This document shows positions 9,853-21,071 of a stretch of 60,000 bases of DNA, piece after piece. Origin of the DNA: Symsagittifera roscoffensis. Lineage: Eukaryota; Xenacoelomorpha; Acoela; Convolutidae. The notes beneath the pieces are model-generated. The model was not told where the DNA came from. It did not search any database and saw nothing but the letters and a program-made list of their open reading frames with translations. The DNA is taken from NCBI RefSeq assembly GCF_963678635.1, contig NC_087067.1, positions 60,996,594 through 61,056,593 of the forward strand, given 5' to 3'. The first letter of the stretch is position 1. Every line of letters starts with the position of its first letter. A program made the translations under genes and the position numbers.

Positions 9853-11542
9853 TCCTGTTTCTTGGAGAGATTCTCTTCTTCAAAATGCAACTTCATTACC
9901 TCTATCGAAGTATCAATGCAGCCGTCTGACTCGTCTTTGTATGATTTCGGTTTTTTCAGTGTTCTTCTAGACCTCTCTCCTCTCTCGGTTGACTTCGAGA
10001 GCTTAGTGATGAACGTTTCGAGAGATCTATTCAGAGGTTCAAACATCGAGGCATACATCGTTGTGTCCTGCGAGACCGTAGTCAGATCTGGCACTGAACT
10101 GACTTGTGGCACAGTTGGCAATCTTGTCTCCGGGGCAGCTTGTGCCTCTGGCGGGACCGGATTTGTCCAGCCAGGCCTCGACGGGGCTGCCCTTGGCCGT
10201 GCTCTGTTCCTCGACTCGTAGTTTGATCTCGAACTTTGATGGGCCCCTGCATGGCTGCGTGCCCTATCTGCATCATTCGCCTGACCTGTGCAATTCCTTG
10301 GGTTGGAGCGCTCCTCCCGATTGCTCCCATTTAGGATCTCGTCAAGCTTCCGCATAATTAGGTCAGATTTGGCATCTAATCTTTCTTCCAGGCTTGTCAA
10401 CGTATGAGCGTAGGTGTTGTCATGATCCTTCAACAATCGCTCAATCTCTCTTGTCATCCTAGCTTCTCTTTCCTGTGACTCCTTTTTTGCTTGTGACGAG
10501 CTTTCCGCCAGGCATTGGTCGGTGTTGCGAATTAATTGAGCCTGATCGATTCTGGCCTGCGATTTCACGTGCGTCAGCTCATCTCGCAAGCTCTCCTGAC
10601 CCTGGTGAGCTCTCTCTTCGACTCGATCGATTCTCTTCGTCATGTCCCGTCGCAGTTTCTCCAAGCCTGTCATTACACCGGCAAACCTCTCACTTATCTC
10701 AACAGCCGTCTCTGAGGTCGGGGTTAGCCCAAGAGAAGATGAGGTCAACTGCGGTTGCAGCCTGGTGCTTGATGACGCACCGCCCTTTTGCTTGCCCATG
10801 GACATCATTAACATGTCGAACGTTAAGGACGCTCCCATCGTTAACCCATCCGACATGGGCCTGGTCGGCGAGGCAGACGACGCCTTCCTGCTCATGTCGC
10901 TCCTTGGGCACGGTGTGAAGTTCACATCCGGATGGGTTATCTCTGAGTGGTCATAACTAGAGGATAGACCTTCGTCTTGTAGTGACACCACGCGCTCATC
11001 GTACAAAGACTTCCAACTCTTCTTTGCGTTCGAAACCATTTTTTCTTCACTCGGACTCATACTCGACATCATCGCGTTGTTGCTCTGCTTGGCCAGAGAT
11101 GAGTGTGTACTTGTCGGATGTGAAGGTTCTTTTCTCAACTTATAACTCTTAGTCTCTGATTTAGACATTCCCCTGTACAACACTTCCTCCCGAGGCCCGA
11201 CCTCGGATCGCTCCGAGGCCTCCTCTGTCCTCCCGACTTCCTCGCGTTCCAGGTCCTCGCTCGGCTCAGGTTCGGTTCGTCGAAGGGGTCCAGAAGCGGC
11301 GCCTCGCTCGCCAGTTCGGCCTCGGCACTTCGCCCTTCACTACCATCAAGGTTCCTCTCGCTCCTTAGTTTCATTCCGATCACTGAAAGATCAGCTTGAC
11401 CTTTAATCGATTCATTGTCCGCAAAAACGTCGAAAACGCTGCTAAACGAAGGCTGGCTACGCCTAGACCTAAACTTTCGCGTGCTCCCTTTGCTTATCCT
11501 GGGAATCTTGGTAATCAATCCTAGCGAATCTCTACGCTGCAT
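9840..11542 (-). pseudogene. Gag N-terminal and coiled-coil region (element M)
   Basis: The likely Gag start is the ATG at 11,540-11,542 (MQRRDSLG), because the same start region is seen at 35,363-35,400. The first frame runs to about 11,135, then a shift at about 11,140-11,180 moves to the frame ending at 9,840. It contains a Ser-rich N-terminus, a long coiled coil (KLRRDMTKRIDRVEERAHQG; MTREIERLLKDHDNTY), a Pro/Arg-rich stretch, then FEPLNRSLETFITKLS and KKPKSYKDESDGCIDT entering the capsid. The order, disordered basic then coiled coil then capsid, fits a structural Gag. Confidence 0.8.
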
Positions 11543-12330
11543 TTTTTTGTGATAACTAACAATGTTCGTACAATCTAATGGCGATATACACGTACCGCAA
11601 ATAAGTTCAGTTTGATTTGCTGGACACTGCCTACTCGATCTCGTTAATATCAAAAATGTCTCTTAGCTTTCTCAATGACAAAATTAGTGACTCAGCTAGG
11701 GTTGCACACAGGGCCTACTCAGTATTGATATAATGCTAACTCAACCCCGTTGTATAGTATAACAGTATCACAAAATTTTCACTAGATATAATCAATACGC
11801 AAACACACTGATACTGATAACTAGATAAGAATGTCCTATAGGTGACAGCGACCTTTCGTCAGTATCAATTTACCGCCACACTGTTATTAAATCACTGCTT
11901 GGTTAAAATCAAACAATCTTTTGTAAAAAGGGAAAGATGATTCAGGAATAGATAAATAAAATTTAGTCTCAAAGAAAAAGACTTCCCTCAATCGGAACAC
12001 TCCAAAAGAACGAAGTCCAGGACACTGTCTTCTCAAGTGAGTGTGTATTTGCCTGATACACTCACCGAGGTCTTCTTTTAGGTGCCCTGCGATTGCCCGC
12101 CCGAGCTGTCCTACCAAGTAGCTCAAGGCAACCTCTGATCGAAAATTTCTAAAGTCTATGAAAGAGCTCCCCCACACCCGGAACGCTCCAAGTGCACGAG
12201 AGCAGGGAACAACTTTTCTTCTCAGGCGAGTGTGTATTTGCCTAAAAAACTCACCAAGGTCTTCTTTTATTTGTTCCCGGATTGCCCGAACTTTCCTATT
12301 AAGTAGCTCAAGGCAACCACACAACCAAAA
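11543..12330 (-). repeat. Leader of element M with a diverged tandem duplication
   Basis: Untranslated leader between LTR and gag. Two related blocks of about 150 bases lie in tandem (about 11,960-12,110 and 12,160-12,320); both hold GTGTGTATTTGCCT, a CTCACC-AGGTCTTCTTTTA block and AAGTAGCTCAAGGCAACC. In the minus strand the blocks read as the peptides KEDLGEFFRQIHTRLRR and KEDLGECIRQIHTHLRR inside one open frame (11,887-12,324). Either a repeated RNA structure or an upstream ORF; I favour an RNA element but cannot decide. The LTR/leader boundary is not resolved. Confidence 0.5.
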
Positions 12331-15300
12331 TCACAATCAAAAAAAAATTTGGCTCGGGTACTTTTGATACACCCAATCTAGAATCCAAAGTTGATCACGT
12401 ATTTCCGGGTCAAATGGGCTCTTATGATCCCAATGAGCACGCCTTATATCCTAATATGGTCCTAATTAAATGGATATTTTCCGTTTCCCAAATCGCCACA
12501 GAAGGTTTACTCAAGTTTCTAACAAGGAGGGTTGTTAAGAGTTTTAAGTCACTCCGGAGGGTTACTTCGGAGGGTTGTTAAGACACTTAGCCTACTTCGG
12601 AGGGTTACCTCGGAGGGTACCTTAGCCACCCAAGTGACTTCGGAGTGTTTCTCTTCACCCACTAAGGAGGGTCAATAAGAGGCTTATTATGCTCCGGAGG
12701 GTTACCTCGGAGGGTTCTTCCAAAACTTTCAAATTTTTTAATCTTACTTAGAAGTTCCACCAGCTTCAGAAAGGGTCAAAACAAGCTAAACTTTATATGG
12801 GGGTTGTTTTAACTTCTTCGGAGGGTCTCGTGGAAAATTTCCCCTAAGGAGGGTTGCTAAAGGGCTTAAATCACTCCGGAGTGTTGCTCCGGAGGGTTCC
12901 GCAAAAATCAAGAAAACGGGTTGTTTTAACGCAGTAAAGCCTCTGTACGCGGTCTACCTGACTTAAAACTACGTTGGCTGACACGGTCAACCTTCCCAGC
13001 AGGATAAAAAGATGATTTTATAAAATTTTATGCTGCTCGGAGGGTTCCCTGTAATTTGGACCCTCCGAATCAACAAATTCTAAAAAAAATTTTCTTTCCC
13101 GAGATTATCAACCCAAAAACGGTTGCGGTCCGGAAAAGTGGTCAAAAACGTCGATTTATGGTACCAAAACTATCCCGATCGGTTGGCTAGTTTTTGAGAA
13201 ATCGCCAAAAAGGCGTTCGTAAAAGTGGCCTTTTTTCACCACCTATATAGGCTCTGAAGGAAACAAAGGTTTTGGTTTGGAAACAAAAATTTGGCCAATA
13301 ACTATCAAATTTGGACCCTCCGATGCCTTCCTTTTCCAATCCTTAAGTCGTTAGCTCGATCCACGGAGCTAATCGGAGGGTTACTCAAAAATCTTTCTGA
13401 CAGCCGAGCACGTTATGCTAGCACGCTCCTTACACAAAAAAATTTACTGCTCTAACTCTAAAAACTCAAAAACTCGATCCCCAAAACGTTTTTTCCAACT
13501 TCTACTGAGTCCTTTCTCACGCGGTTTCTTTAGTCAAGGGGATCGAACTACGTAGCAACTCCCTATATAAAAGCTTTTTGCTGTTCGGAAAAGCTCGGAT
13601 ATCCAAAAATTTGGGGGTCTATAGTTTGTTGAAAATCAGTAATTTTCGACGAATTTTGGGTGTTTCTTGGGTCTAAATGGGAGATAAGTAATATATATTA
13701 AGGATAATAATCTTTTAGTAGTCGTTAATGAATATTACTATACCCTCCTTTGCACCAAAATACACGAGTTAAGACCATTAACTCGGAAATTTGTGATCGA
13801 TGGAGGGTACAATCGGACCGCGCCAATCGTGCCCCCCACCACTTAAGTTTTGATGAAATAATACCCGAACGATACTAAAATTGTTTCAACGATACCCAAC
13901 AGTCGTTGTGGATGTTGTCCCTGATGTCCCTGTTGAGTGTGGAACACGTCGATCAGCTTGCCACTCTACCCTCCGGTCACCGGCAAAATCACCATTAACG
14001 TGCTTAAACACTCAAATTACACTCGAGGGAGGGTACCCAACCCTTCACCAAAACACACAAACTTTCAATCTGAAACAACAACAAATAGGAAGGTCAGATC
14101 ACATCTCGTCCGGAAAAAAAATATCAACTGTCACTTTATGTTTTTCACTGTTTTTGGTCTTTTTTGGATTTTTTTTACTGTTTTTTGTACTTTTTTGTTT
14201 TCAAATTAATTTGTTTTTGGCTTTTTCTTGGTTATACACTCTTTTTGTTTGGTTTTACGCTTTCTCTTTAATTGTTTTTGGTCCCGGGACCTCGGAACAA
14301 GCGGGCTCATGACTTCCCACCTAACCCTCCGGCCCCCGGAATTTTCTGTCTTAATTAAGTTAAAAAGCTAAATAGCACTAGGCGGAGGGTACGCACCCTC
14401 CCCCTAGTACAATAAAAATCTTTAAGGCCTCTAGCTCGGACATACACCCGGAGCGGAGTGTTCGTCGCTGAAACGCTTGCTGATCATGATGGTCTTATGC
14501 CTTTAACAGGCCCACCCAGGAGCGCCATAAAAACGTCTATGTAACATTCGCCCAAATACTACACAGCGACGTAGCGTAGAAAAAGTACCTATTAACGACT
14601 GGCAGGCGTCAGTTGCCTTAATCCTACTCGTTTTTCACCGTCTTGACCTTGCCAGTTGATTTTCTGGTCTGTTTAGGGCTAAGTAAAAAGTTACTATTTT
14701 TAGGCCATCAGTCAAACGACTTTTGATCAGCTTTCGTTTACATGCGAACACAACCTCATAGCTGAGCCTCGGATCCTCAGACTACGTGATTGCTATTAAA
14801 AACACGGCAAGAACACCCTATTTTATTATGTTTTTGTGTGACAGTTCTATATTAAATCCATTGGAGATGGATTGACCCTTTCCTCTTTCTAGCTTCTCAT
14901 ATTCCAAAATATCAAATTATACCGGTGTTAATTCAAAGTTCTATAGCATACGAATGGCTAAAAGTTAGGTTTGTATAGTGCTTCAACATACAACAGTCTT
15001 TGGGGGGCCAAGCCTCCGCTCCCGTGTTCTTCTTGAGATAACGCTGTTATCTCTCCCAATTTGTGGCACGGGAGGGTTCCGCGGAATATTCCATCCCCGC
15101 TGAAGCTTCCTTCTCCACTAATTTCCACGGCTAAGGATCTTATCGTGTGTTCTTGCCACGATAAGAGGCTTCGTCTTTCTCGTTTTCTCGTGCGACCGTT
15201 TCCACTATATTTTTCGTTGTTCTGTTTTTGTTTTTTTTTTTTTTTTTTTTCGTTTTTTTTCTTCAAAATGGCCGTTTTTCGTATTTCTCAGAAATACTTG

Positions 15301-15440
15301 CCCGTCAATCGAAAATTTAAAAATTCAAATTTCCGGAATATCTAGACCCTCCTTTGCAGCACTTTTTTGTCACTAAGACCTTTAGTCGTCTTTTTCTGTG
15401 TCGCCGGAAGGCTGCGCTGTGCCCATCTGGCAGAATGGCA
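12331..15440 (-). repeat. 5' LTR region of element M
   Basis: No ORF is supported over 3.1 kb. It shares, in inverted orientation, several blocks with the plus-strand LTRs of element P: the box CCAGGAGCGCCATAAAAACG (14,518-14,537) followed by ATGTAACATTCGCC, an AGCTTTTTAACTTAATTAAG block near 14,350, and the terminal TCTTCAAAATGGCCG with CTCAGAAATA (15,262-15,296). Homology reaches at least 15,345; the terminus is placed at 15,440. Poly-T (15,231-15,258) lies within. It would carry promoter and polyadenylation signals for leftward transcription, but I could not locate them with confidence. Confidence 0.65.
12523..12905. repeat. Cluster of CGGAGGGTT motifs in the M LTR
   Basis: At least a dozen copies of a 9-11 base motif, consensus (CT)CGGAGGGTT or AAGGAGGGTT, spaced irregularly by 15-40 bases. 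Further single copies occur to about 14,400 (13,039, 13,376, 14,384). It looks like the related CCGGAGGGGTC motif of the P LTRs but sits in the opposite orientation relative to the element. Confidence 0.75.
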
Positions 15441-15593
15441 CAGATTGAACAATACGGACAAAGCGGCGGCAAGCAAAATGCATATGTAGAAGGTCAACTT
15501 TTAGAGAAATGTTTGGATAAGCTATTAGCGTACAGTTTCTCATCGGATCGAGACGGGAATTCTTGTGTTATTTCCAACCACAACTGCTTGCCA
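15441..15593. other. Short spacer between head-to-head elements M and P
   Basis: About 150 bases between the two LTRs. It does not match the LTR sequence seen elsewhere in the window. It could be original host DNA or the remains of the missing first 230 bases of P's 5' LTR. One short frame (ATG at 15,435, to 15,599) crosses it; no homology recognised. Confidence 0.35.
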
Positions 15594-18244
15594 TTGTGAC
15601 ATTCGACCAGAATGGACGAAAATGCAGACATGAAATTTTAGCAGTTAACCTTCCGAATTGGCAGGTTCGAAGGATTAGCGGTGTTATTGGAACGATTAGC
15701 CAAACGGTGAAGGCTAGAATAATTTGGTGTTTCAAATTTTTAAATTTTCGAATTATGGCGTCATATTTCTGAGAAACCCCAAAACCGGAATAGAACAACA
15801 ACAACAGTAGTTGCGATAGAACAAAACCGGAATAGAACAACAACAACAGTAGTTGCGATAATAACAACAAAAGAAACTGAGAACCGGAATTAGAGACAAG
15901 CAGAAATAGCAGAGACCATTCCGAGTTGCAACTATTGTGTCGCTACAATAGTTGCAAGGCCGTTGCGAACAACGGTGAAGGGTAGAAGACAGCCTTCTGG
16001 AAGGAAGATAGTGGTCTTATTTCCCCGGATTCAAGAACCCGGAGGGGTCTCGGGACTGAAACTTATTGTGTTTTACATAAACTTTTAGCTTCCCTGTCAT
16101 GTCCTGAGTTGAATTTAATTAACATCTGGATTCATTTTGTTAGGATGAGAAGCTAGGAGTTGGGGGAAAGGAATGATCCATCTTCGATGGAGATGATGAT
16201 TTTTATCTACTGAACAAAAACAATAATAATTCAATAAGTAGTAGTAGCCCAGTTTTTAGGAGTGACCTCGTGGTCTGGGGATACTGAGACCCAGCCATGA
16301 GCTCACTAATTCTGCATGTAATTAAGTTAATTTGAGCGTTCTGGTCGAAGCCGGAGAACAGTAACGTTTTTGTCGACCCGATGTTAGAAAGACCACCAAA
16401 AGAACTGGCTTTGCTAGAGACGGTTAAAAGCATTTAAAGCTCTGTTTAGACATTGGCCAGTCGTCTTAGGACCTAGCTTTATTTTCCGTCGATATGTATC
16501 TTCCGGGCGAATGTTACATAGATGTTTTTATGGCGCTCCTGGGTGTTATTCTTTTTTAGCATCATGACCGGCAGAACCGTTAACGAGCACTCCGCGCCGA
16601 GCGGATGCTCACCTTAACGCCCTTAATAGGCCTAAACCGCCGGCGCGGAAGGTTAGTTCGGAACGCGGAAGCCTTCCGGATTACCGTGAATAGCTTTTTA
16701 ACCTAGTTAAGACCGAAAAATCACGAACCAGGAAGGGTGGGGGGATCGGCCATCCCCTCGTTCCCTGAGTGGTCTGTGACCAAAAACACTTAAAGATATA
16801 CAAGAAACCAAACAAAAAAAAGTTTTGTAACCACGAAAAACAAAAACATACAAAAAAATAACCGAAAAAACAAAAAAAAGTACAAAATCAGTAGAAATCA
16901 TCCCCCCAGACAAGATGTGATCCGACCCCCCGTTTGTTGCTGATAGATATATTGTTAATACAGGCAGTTATATCAGTCAGGATTGTTACGATCAGTTTTG
17001 TGGCCCGTTTGTGAGGCTTGTTCTGTAGGGCTTTTGAGCATTTAAGCACGTTAATGATAAATTGCGCTCAATCCGGAAGGGTCTGCTGATTTGCGCTCAA
17101 TTCGGATGGGTCTTGGGAGAAGACTGATTGGGCAAGCAGTACAAGGAGCAACAAGAAGGGGCTCAACGACAACAACAATCGACTGTGTTGGGTATCGCTT
17201 ACAAGTTTTGTTTCCCTTTTGGTACAAAAAGTAAGATAGTAATCTGTGGGGGCTCGACAGTGCTGCACTGTTTTGAACCTTCTCCGAACTGCGAATATCC
17301 AAGTTAAGCACCTTAATTCGGATATTAAACAAACCCGGAGGGGTATAGTATTACTAATATTATTACTTATATAGACTATAAAAATTTTCCTATATCGTGT
17401 TTCAGTGAAAAACACAGAAAGCAGACCGGTTTTTAGGGTCAAAATAGCGATATTTTGACCCCCCCCCCCCACAAATCGCGATTTTTGACATATCGATGTT
17501 TTTTGAAACGGAAAAAAGCGCTAAATTAGTGTGTTACATCGTAATTGCACTACTATAATAAGTAGAACCGGTTAAGTTTAGTTCGGGAGTGGTTGGAACT
17601 ATCTTGGTACGAAAAACCGAATTTTCGCGATTTTTGATTATACGAAACAATATAAAATAAAAAAATTTTTGAAATTTTTGAGTTAGAACAGTAAAAATAG
17701 TCATTCGGACAACGTCCACTAGTGAACCTACATGTTTTAAAACCCGCTTCCCGAAAGCCTTCCGGGTTACAGAGAAATCGAGCTTATAGTGGTTGATTCA
17801 GTGGATTCATCAATCCGGAGGGGTCCAAATAGCATAGTTTTTCGCAAATTTTTTCAACTAAAGCGTTTAAGATCGGGTTTTTTGCATTGAACTAGAAGAA
17901 TATAGGCCTTCTGAGCTCAGATCAATAATTTTTAGGTCGAAAAGAACGGAATTGCGAAAAAAGTAAGGCGGAATCTATAAGAGAGAAAGTTTTTGAATTT
18001 GCAAGAAAGACGTTTTGGTTAATAACTTTTGAACGACTAAACAGATCCAGTTGATCTTGGTACCATTTGATCAGAAATTAGCTGAACTTACTAATAGGAA
18101 CAATAATTATTCGAAAAAGCAAGCTTGAAAATTTTTTGAGATAGTTTTTAGCAAATTCACCAATTTGCGAAGGTAGGCCCTACACGTTTTATAAAATTTT
18201 TTTTTGGAAGGCCCTTACACCCCACCAATAGGTGATAGCGGTTG

Positions 18245-18250
18245 AATAAA
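18245..18250 (+). promoter_or_regulatory. Candidate polyadenylation signal AATAAA in the LTR
   Basis: AATAAA inside GGTTGAATAAAGTA, conserved in the other LTR at 34,126-34,131. A second AATAAA at 18,849-18,854 is lost in the 3' LTR copy, where four bases are missing. Conservation makes the first the better candidate; the hexamer alone is weak evidence. Confidence 0.35.
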
Positions 18251-18523
18251 GTAACTTTAGGCTGTTCTAGACGAAAAGGGAAGGCTAAAGGCACAAGAAG
18301 ACCTTAATCGAGCCGAAATTAGGCAAGCGATAAGACCCTTCACCGTTAGCGTGAATTGTCAAATAAGAGGCTCAACTTCAATCCGGAAGGGTCTAGGAAA
18401 GGATCACACACCCTTTCTAGTTATCTTAAACAGCATAAAAGCATCGGAGAACGTATCCGGAGGGGCATAGGTTGAAAATCAAGGAAATCTCCGAAGAGCT
18501 ACTTTTACAAAACCAGAGGGCTC

Positions 18524-18740
18524 CCAATCCGGCGGGGTCCAAATTTCTTCCAATTCGGAGGGGTCCCAATCCGGAGGGGTCTTGTTTTTACAAAACCGCA
18601 GGAGTTCCAATCCGGAGGGGTCTTATTTTTACTAATTCAGAGGGGTCCCAATCCGGAGGGGTCTCAATTTTGCCAATCCGGAAGTTCCTATTTTTGCCAA
18701 TCCGGAGGGGTACTGTTTTTTTGTCAACCCGGAGGGGTAT
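18524..18740 (+). repeat. Cluster of CAATCCGGAGGGGTC motifs in the P LTR
   Basis: About ten degenerate copies of a 12-15 base motif (core ATCCGGAGGGGTC) at spacings of roughly 15-30 bases, separated by T-rich bases such as TTTTTAC. The same cluster recurs at 34,400-34,620. Single copies are scattered over the rest of the LTR (16,038, 17,333, 17,815, 18,454). Confidence 0.8.
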
Positions 18741-19022
18741 CATTTTATTAAAGGATTTAGGTAGACAGAAGAAAAGATAGTAGTTAAAGGTATTAGTTTA
18801 TTAAGAGACAGGTTAGGAATCAGTGACCGCACTGGTAACTTGCCTTTCAATAAAGACCAGATCAAAACAAAACAGGTGCGAGCTCGGATATTCGCGAACT
18901 AAATCTAAATTGAAAAAGAGTGTAACTCATTGGTGTGGATTGAAACCCAATAGGTTTTTGCGAAAAGTGACTGCCCTGAGGATTTTAGTAGTTTGGGCAG
19001 TCCGAAGGCAGATAGGTAACAC

Positions 19023-21071
19023 CGGGACTTTGTCACTTCCACCGGGACACTGAACCGAGAGGAGATGTCGGAACTGTCCGACATCTCTACTGAAGTCGTG
19101 GCAACTAGGAGATCTCCCACAGACAACACCATGATGGCAGGTGTGACGGAGTAAGAGACTACGTCCTCATCGTTCACAGAAAGAATTAAGAACACTTTAG
19201 GGAACATCTTTCCATTCGCCATGGGAGTGGGCACATGAAATGAAGGTGAATCCCAGGAGGAAGGAGAGCACGATGAGGAGCAAGTGGACTTTGGATCTCA
19301 AGTCAGCCTAAATAGTACAACCCAGGAGAATGAGCCATACATCAACAGAGGGACTGGAAACATGGACAAATTTGGTGTGGTGAGAACGATAAGGAAAGAC
19401 ACAAACACATCAGGCCAGTCAGGAAACTTTGTGAATATGACAAATTCGGAGACGCGAACTGGGGAGAATAGAAACATAGGGCTAGGCAACGCGTCGGCGG
19501 AACCAAAAGTGGATGATGAAAAAACGTCGAGACAGAGAATGAAAGCCCGAATCTCGACTAGCACAAAGCTGCCTGGGACAGACAGGGTGACACCGCCACT
19601 AGTGACCCCACTAGTGGAAAACGGGGCATCATTAGAAGAAGCCTTGAACAACATAGTGAGCAATACAGGGGAACAAAATGAACAGATGTCCATAAGAATG
19701 ATTGAGCTAGAAAGAGCAGTCCACGTTGAAAGAGAAAGTCTGAGGGAAGAAATAAACCAAAACAGACAAGAAGCTGGTAGAAGCGAAAAACGTTTGAGGG
19801 AAAGAACAGATGAGCACATGTCGAAGAAATTGTCGCGAATGACAAGAGAAGCGGAACAGAGAGAGTTACGCTTAAGAGACGATATGGAGAAGTTAAGAAC
19901 GCAGCAAGAGCAGGCTCTTGGGACTCCTGACAAAAAGATAGATGCGATGATGGAGAGGCGAACTCAGGCTATCATGGACAGGTTGGACGGGCTACTTGGA
20001 AGCAGGAGTGGACCAAGAGAAGTGGAACCGAATTCGGGAGGTCCAGGCAGGGAACCGAAGATGAACTTCAATGACCATCAAAGGAGGAGGACATATGGAT
20101 TCACTAGAGGCAGGGGCAGCTCATCAAGCTATACCACAAGGAATTATAGAACATGGGGCCCCAACAGTAGGGCGAGTTCAACAGGGAACATACAGACCTC
20201 AAATGAAAGACCGACACAAGGCACACATGCAACTGGGAGAGGTGATTCCAGTAACAGGAGACATGCCAGCCCAGGGAGGAGTCATGCGGGCCAAGGAGGA
20301 AATAGTCACGGTGATTCGAATTGTAGGGATGCACCAATTACAGAACCCCTAGTAGGGGGTGACGATACTCAGGCAGGACACTCAAGGGATGTTACGGCAA
20401 TGGCCACAGCCTTTGAACCCCTAGACAGGTCTTTGGAAACATTCCTTTCAAGGTTATCCAGAACCAATGAACGCAGTGAGAAGTCCAGAAGAGTCTTTAA
20501 GAAACCAAGATGCTATAAAGACGAATCTGATGGGACAGCCCTGAACTGTGTCATGGCCAAGAAGCAATATCAGCGTCACACAGCCGAGAAAACCTTCGAA
20601 ATCTTGTTAAACCGTTTTGGATCAGGGGTGCAGGGGCACCAGGCAATGATGCGCTTCGAGAAACGGAGGCAACGAGAAGATGAAACGATAGACAAGTTTC
20701 TAGATGACTTGGAAATGCTGAGAAGACGCAGCCAACCGGATGAGTCAAACCGAAGGATGAACCTGGCAGTAGCCTCAAATTTCATCGATGGTGTGAAGAA
20801 TGATGAACTTCGAACAATGCTGGCAACGCATTGCACACCACTATCAACCAATGCGCCAACACTAGAGGAGTTGAGGCTCAAGTCAAAAGAATATCTTTTA
20901 TTGAAACCTTCTTCGAGATCTGGATATTATAAGAACAATTATGGCAATTTTAACAACGGACCAGCAAACCAGGGAAAAAACTGGTACAAACCGAAGGATG
21001 ATATGGACAAGAGACGCTCTTGTGCCAATTGCAGTTCAACAGACCATCATGTGTCAGCATGCCCAACTTAA
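19023..21071 (+). pseudogene. Gag of element P: N-terminus deleted, coiled coil, capsid, first zinc knuckle
   Basis: Gag begins abruptly at the LTR end, in the middle of the N-terminal region: 19,023-19,200 matches 35,690-35,880, so about 770 bases of leader and Gag start are missing. Stops near 19,149 and 19,236 interrupt this part. From 19,284 a frame of 595 codons carries a coiled coil (SLREEINQNRQEAGRSEKRL), a Gly/Ser/Arg-rich stretch, FEPLDRSLETFLSRLSR, capsid (ILLNRFGSGVQGHQAMMRFE) and the first knuckle CANCSSTDHHVSAC. About 30 residues of capsid are deleted in frame after KDESDG. The stop TAA at 21,069-21,071 replaces a Tyr just after the knuckle. Confidence 0.87.

Larger units (their letters stand above)
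1..15440 (-). mobile_element. Element M: Ty3/gypsy-like LTR retrotransposon with macro-like and SGNH ORFs (3' end off window)
   Basis: Reading right to left: a long LTR (to about 15,440), a leader, gag with two CCHC knuckles, an aspartic protease, RT with YVDD, RNase H, an HHCC/DDE integrase with a GPY/F module, a macro-like ORF and an SGNH hydrolase ORF that runs off the left edge. PR-RT-RH-IN order is that of Ty3/gypsy elements. The 3' LTR lies outside the window. The copy is dead: the third catalytic residue of integrase is an amber codon, and several frameshifts break gag and pol. The right boundary is set at a TGTGCCA (minus sense) at 15,434-15,440, matching the TGTGCCAGTC terminus of related LTRs at 31,271, 39,652 and 41,427; this is inference. 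Confidence 0.85.
15594..19022 (+). repeat. 5' LTR of element P (about 3.4 kb, 5' truncated)
   Basis: Aligned with 31,504-34,904 from TGTGACATTCGACCAGAATG to GGCAGATAGGTAACAC. The first 230 bases of the 3' LTR (31,271-31,503) are absent here. It holds the family box (GGCGAATGTTACATAGATG then TTTTTATGGCGCTCCTGGGT, 16,507-16,545), poly-A/T tracts, dispersed CCGGAGGGGTC motifs and a dense cluster of them at 18,524-18,740. An LTR of this size is very long for a Ty3/gypsy element. No ORF inside is supported. Confidence 0.8.

Noticed and set aside
12523-12905. Many GGAGG strings that look like Shine-Dalgarno sites
   Set aside because: They are part of an LTR motif array, no ORFs follow them, and the window is eukaryotic.
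13250-13270. CTATATAG as a TATA box for M
   Set aside because: Palindromic, not conserved in the other LTRs at a matching position, and no transcript evidence.
13881-14312. Hydrophobic frame with Phe/Leu-rich segments in the M LTR
   Set aside because: Generated by a poly-T/pyrimidine tract; the opposite orientation to the element and no counterpart in related LTRs.
15354-15599. Frame of 81 codons (MAQIEQYGQSGGKQNAY part) between elements M and P as a host exon
   Set aside because: No homology recognised, no splice sites identified, and it overlaps the M LTR end.
16707-16913. Hydrophobic small ORF in the P LTR (also 32,567-32,764)
   Set aside because: Frame content comes from A-rich tracts on the plus strand; the peptides are not conserved between the two LTRs beyond the nucleotide similarity.
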